Below, piece by piece: positions 8,453-11,863 of a stretch of 11,863 bases of DNA (position 1 is the stretch's first letter; every line of letters starts with the position of its first letter). Location of the stretch: the NCBI GenBank assembly GCA_012031475.1, contig JAAUTJ010000084.1, positions 1 through 11,863 of the forward strand, read 5' to 3'. The stretch comes from Leptolyngbyaceae cyanobacterium SM1_3_5 (GTDB lineage: Bacteria > Cyanobacteriota > Cyanobacteriia > Elainellales > Elainellaceae). Position numbers and translations under genes: made by a program. Below the pieces are notes generated by a model. It saw nothing but the letters and a program-made list of their open reading frames with translations. It searched no databases and was not told the origin of the DNA.

Positions 8453-8458
8453 TATAAT
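8453..8458 (+). promoter_or_regulatory. Candidate -10 element upstream of argS
   Basis: A perfect TATAAT lies in the 87-base gap between nadC and argS, 60 bases before the argS ATG. No good -35 hexamer is found at 16-19 bases; TTGCGA at 8435-8440 is only 12 bases away. A separate argS promoter is plausible but unproven. Confidence 0.45.
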
Positions 8459-8518
8459 CACTAGATAGCATCCTTCAAAGCAACAACAAGCTAGCTGTAC
8501 CCGTTCTTTTTGCCGAAT

Positions 8519-10277
8519 ATGAATTCTACGATCGCCCAACTCAAAGCACAGCTAGAAACCGCTTTAATTGCCGCTTTTGGTACAGATTTAGCCGGAGTTG
8601 ATCCGGTTCTAGTTCCCGCTAGTAATCCCAAATTTGGCGATTACCAGGCGAATGTTGCTTTGTCGCTAGCGAAGAAGTTAGGGCAAGCGCCGAGGGCGAT
8701 CGCTGAACAAATTGTGCAGCAGCTCAACGTCGCGGAAATTTGCGAACCGCCGACCGTTGCAGGTCCCGGCTTTATCAATTTGCGGTTGAAAACCAGCTAT
8801 TTGGAAGCGCAGCTTAAAGCCATTCAAAATGATTCGCGATTGGGAATTGGGGCGATCGAAAACCCTCAGCGAATCATTGTCGATTATCCCAGTCCCAACA
8901 TTGCCAAAGAAATGCACGTTGGGCATTTAAGAACCTGCTTCATTGGTGATTGTTTCGCCCGAATTTTGCAATTTTTGGGACATGACGTCATCGGAATTAG
9001 TCACGTTGGTGATTGGGGAACGCCATTTGGAATGCTGATTGCCTACCTCAGAGAAGCATTTCCCGAAGCATTAACCGAGTCAAGTTTAGACTTGGGCGAT
9101 CTCGCCACGTTTTACCGTCAGGCGAAAAAGCGCTTTGACGAAGATCCAATCTTTCAAGAAGCAGCAAGGCAGGCCGTTGTTGATTTGCAAGCAGGCGATC
9201 AAGACACCTTGAAAGCCTGGAAAATTGTTTGCGATCTATCCAATCGCACAAACCAAAAGCTATTCGATCTAGTGGGACTGCTGCCTTTCACCAATCGCGG
9301 CGAATCGTTCTACAATCCCTTTCTAGCTGATGTGATTGAAGAACTCGACAAGCTAGGATTGCTGGTCGAAAATCAAGGCGCAAAATGCGTTTTTTCTGGA
9401 AGGATTCACCAACAAAGAAGGTGATCCGCTGCCGATGATTGTGCAGAAATCAGACGGCGGCTACAACTATGCCACAACCGATCTCGCGGCAATTCGCTAT
9501 CGCGCCAATGTGGACAAAGCCGATCGCATTATCTATGTTGTTGGAGCCGAACAAACCAATCATTTCGTCCAAATTTTTCAGGTCGGAAAACGCGCAGGCT
9601 GGATTACGCCCGATCGAGAATATGTGCATACGCCGCTTGGCTCGGTATTAGGAGAAGATGGCAAAAAACTGAAAAGTCGATCGGGTGAAGCCGTCCGTTT
9701 GCAGGATTTGTTGAATGAAGCGATCGATCGTGCCCGCATCGATCTGGAAACGCGACTACAAGCAGACGATCGTCAGGAAACCGAAGAATTTATTTCACAC
9801 AATGCTCAAGTGGTCGGAATTAGCGCGATTAAATATGCCGATTTGAGTCAAAATCGCACCAGCAGCTATGTGTTTAGCTATGACAAAATGCTGGCCTTGC
9901 AGGGCAATACTGCGCCCTATATGCTGTATGCCTATGTGCGGACGCAGGGAATTAGCCGCAAGGGAAATATTGATTTTGAGCAGGTTGGAGCAGATGCGCC
10001 GATCGTTTTGAAAGAAGAAACGGAATTAGCGATCGCCAAGCATTTGCTTCAGCTTGATGAAGTGTTGGCTGAAATTGAACAAGATTTGCTGCCGAATCGC
10101 TTGTGTCAATACTTGTTTGAACTGAGCCAAAAGTTCAATCAGTTCTACGATCGCTGTCCGGTTCTGGACGCGGAAGAACCTTTTCGCACTTCGCGCCTAA
10201 TTGTTTGCCATCTGACTGCTCAAACTATCAAACTCGGCTTATCCTTATTAGGAATTCCGGTTCTAGAACGGATGTAG
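8519..10277 (+). CDS. argS: Arginyl-tRNA synthetase (one frameshift)
   Basis: Class I aminoacyl-tRNA synthetase charging tRNA-Arg in the cytoplasm. About 585 residues after correction, the usual ArgRS length. Order: N-terminal additional domain (residues 1 to about 90, with SNPKFGDYQANVA); catalytic core with YPSPNIAKEMHVGHLR, whose HVGH at 133-136 is the HIGH signature, and SHVGDWGTPFGMLI; then SDGGYNYATTDLAAIRYR and LKSRSGEAVRLQDLL in the KMSKS position, where ArgRS often lacks the canonical form; last the DALR anticodon-binding domain ending LGLSLLGIPVLERM. The frame breaks in a T run at 9390-9395: six T for five. GAKCVF continues as LEGFTNKEGDPLP. ATG at 8519 chosen over TTG at 8510; no clear ribosome binding site. 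Normally a single essential gene, so the lesion is very probably a sequence error. Confidence 0.97.
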
Positions 10278-10315
10278 TTCCAGAATCGATCGCAACCTCA
10301 AAAGATAAAAATCAA

Positions 10316-10685
10316 ATGTCTAACGTGATTGTTCAACTTCTCGTGATTGGGTTTGTCGCAGGCATTGCAGGCGGCATGTTTGGGATTGGCGGCGGCGCGA
10401 TTATGGTTCCGGCAATGGTGCTGCTGATGGGCATGGATCAAAAGTTTGCGACAGGCACTTCTTTGGCCGCGCAAATTTTACCGATCGGCATTTTGGGCGC
10501 AGGTGTTTACTACAAAACGGCAATCTCAGCATTCGCGATGCGATTTTTATTGCGCTGGGTCTGCTGGTCGGAAATTTATTCGGCGCACTCTTTGCCAATC
10601 AGCCATTTATCAGCAGCGCCATCATGAAAAAGATGTACGGCGTTTTCTGCTGGTGATTGGTTTTCGCTACTTGCTGTACCGCTAA
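10316..10685 (+). CDS. Short TSUP (TauE/SafE-like) membrane protein (two frameshifts)
   Basis: About 123 residues after correction. The N-terminal helix with GFVAGIAGGMFGIGGGAIMVPA is the glycine-rich start of TSUP transporters, often linked to sulfite or organosulfonate export. More helices follow (ILPIGILGAGVYYK, AIFIALGLLVGNLFGALF, VFLLVIGFRYLLYR). Full TSUP proteins have about 250 residues in two halves. This is one half and might work as a dimer, or it is a known short form; the substrate cannot be read from sequence. Frame breaks: A run at 10514-10517 (four for five) restores YYKNGNLSIRDAIFIA, and T run at 10643-10646 (four for five) restores the last helix and the TAA at 10683-10685. 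ATG at 10316 lies 38 bases after argS; weak ribosome binding site. Its stop overlaps the def stop. Confidence 0.85.
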
Positions 10686-11209
10686 GGCTGGATCAGCTTC
10701 AGGTATTCCTGATCGGTAATGATTTCTTGGACGCTTTCGAGGCGATCGAGAAACACCAATCCGTCTAAATGATCGAGTTCGTGCTGAAAAATTCGGGCGA
10801 CAAAATCGGTCAGTTCTTGTGTTTGAAGCTGCCCGTTTGGGTTGAGATATTCCACCTCAATCGACTGGTAGCGCGGAATCAAACCGCGAATGCCGGGAAC
10901 GCTGAGACATCCTTCCCAATCTTTTCCCATCTCGTCCGAATGGCTGACCAAGCGCGGATTGATCATCGGCGTTGGCTGCATTTCTGGCGCGTTGGGATAG
11001 CGCGGATTCGGACGAGAGGCAACGATGAATAGACGTTTGGAAACGGCAACTTGCGGCGCGGCAATTCCCACACCGTTCGACTGCTGCAAGGTCGCCATCA
11101 GGTTTTCAATTAAAGTTGCGATCGCCGGATCGTGAACGGAATCGATCGCCGTTGCTGACTGCCGCAAAATTGCGTTGCCAAGCTGAATGACCGGAAGAAT
11201 TTCTGTCAT
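10682..11209 (-). CDS. def: Peptide deformylase
   Basis: Removes the N-terminal formyl group from nascent proteins, in the cytoplasm at the ribosome exit. 175 residues, intact, with all three family motifs: NGVGIAAPQ (45-53), EGCLSVPG (99-106, the cysteine being a metal ligand) and QHELDHLDG (142-150, two metal-binding histidines and the catalytic glutamate). The metal is normally Fe2+ in this family. ATG at 11207-11209 gives the normal N-terminus (ILPVIQLGNAILR). It starts 12 bases after the stop of the HtrA-type protease gene and probably shares its transcript. Its TAG (plus-strand 10682-10684) shares bases with the TAA of the opposing TSUP gene. It is the only recognised gene in the window with no frameshift. 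Confidence 0.97.
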   Translation of the reverse strand: MTEILPVIQLGNAILRQSATAIDSVHDPAIATLIENLMATLQQSNGVGIAAPQVAVSKRLFIVASRPNPRYPNAPEMQPTPMINPRLVSHSDEMGKDWEGCLSVPGIRGLIPRYQSIEVEYLNPNGQLQTQELTDFVARIFQHELDHLDGLVFLDRLESVQEIITDQEYLKLIQP

Positions 11210-11221
11210 TTTGAACGCAAG

Positions 11222-11863
11222 TTAGTTGGACGGTAAAGCACCCGGTTTCACGGCGATCGTTTGCGTCTGTCCGCCGCGCCGAATTTCAATTTGTAAGGTG
11301 CTGCCGACCTGCGTTCCTTCCACAATCCGCTGCACTTCTTCAGATTTGGTGACGGTTTGCCCGCCAACTTTGCGAATCACGTCTCCCGGTTGCAGTCCAG
11401 CTTGGGCAGCGGGCGAGTTGGGAGCCACGCCAATCACCAAGACGCCAGAATCTTCCTGCACCTCGATCGGGCGGTTGGGCTTGTTGTTAAGCTGCTCTTT
11501 CAGTTCCGGCGTCAAGGTTGCCATTTGAACGCCAAGGTAGGGATGCTGAACGCGGCCTGTCGAGATCAGTTGGTTGGCGATTCGCTGGGCAGTGGCGATC
11601 GGAATCGCGAACCCCAAGCCCTGTGCGCCACCGATGATCGCCGTGTTCATGCCGATCACTTGACCCTGCTCGTTCAACAAGGGCCGCCGGAGTTGCCCGG
11701 ATTGATCGCGGCATCGGTCTGGATGAATCCGACGCGGCGATCGGCCACGCCAATTTGGTCGCTGGTGCGGCCTGTAGCGCTAATGATTCCGGCGGTGACG
11801 GTGTTGTCGAGTCCCAAGGGATTGCCGATCGCGATCGCCCACTGGCCGGGGCGCAGCGCAGTC
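11222..11863 (-). CDS. HtrA/Deg-type serine protease with PDZ domain, 3' part, one frameshift
   Basis: S1C-family serine endoprotease for damaged envelope proteins, active in the periplasm or thylakoid lumen; cyanobacteria usually carry several (HtrA, HhoA, HhoB) and I cannot tell which this is. The window holds the second half of the protease domain, with AIAIGNPLGLDNTVTAGIIS and QTDAAINPGNSGGP, whose serine is the catalytic nucleophile. A C-terminal PDZ domain follows (YLGVQMATLTPEL, GVLVIGVAPNSPAAQAGLQ, PGDVIRKVGG). The gene continues beyond the right edge, so the histidine, the aspartate and any signal peptide are not visible. The frame breaks at 11681-11683: GGG for GGGG, on the coding strand a lost C right after the catalytic motif; corrected it reads GNSGGPLLNEQGQVIG. 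Upstream of def by 12 bases, probably one operon. Confidence 0.93.

Noticed and set aside
9380..9440. Programmed ribosomal frameshifting at the T run in argS
   Set aside because: Many unrelated genes in the window show the same kind of run-length change, so a common error source is simpler. No stimulatory structure was recognised.

Overview
The window comes from a cyanobacterium. The palindrome GCGATCGC (HIP1), a hallmark of many cyanobacterial genomes, occurs about 28 times by eye (roughly once per 400 bases), in genes on both strands. The recognisable proteins (NadC, ArgRS, peptide deformylase, HtrA-type protease, PMT-type mannosyltransferase) read like filamentous or Leptolyngbya-like cyanobacterial versions. 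I cannot place the genus.

Layout: (1) 1-785, minus: 5' part of a PMT-family (GT39) mannosyltransferase gene. (2) 786-1170: gene-free, with a four-copy 14-bp tandem repeat. (3) 1171-1467, plus: small unrecognised membrane protein, facing (4) a minus-strand cluster that reads from 5733 down to 1539: two tandem paralogous polytopic membrane proteins with a GT-C-like look, then a secreted TPR protein. The three genes overlap each other (22 bp and 4 bp), so they are probably one translationally coupled operon. (5) 5734-5976: divergent intergenic region with inverted arrays of the heptad GGGTGTC. (6) 5977-7522, plus: another GT39-like membrane glycosyltransferase. (7) 7574-10685, plus: nadC, argS and a short TSUP-family membrane protein. 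(8) 11863-10682, minus: 3' part of an HtrA/Deg protease gene followed by def. The def stop codon overlaps the TSUP stop codon coming from the other direction.

Two themes run through the window. First, the left half is a cell-envelope region: four large membrane proteins with the acidic first-loop signature of lipid-linked-sugar glycosyltransferases, plus a periplasmic TPR protein. Second, nine of the eleven genes are broken by single-base frameshifts. I locate about 16, mostly in short homopolymers, and the protein resumes in another frame with conserved motifs intact. Because this affects argS and nadC, which should be essential or nearly so, I read the lesions as consensus or sequencing errors and give corrected gene extents. 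I did not find a convincing new defence, mobile or regulatory system. The most distinctive biology is the tandem GT-C-like pair coupled to the TPR gene.
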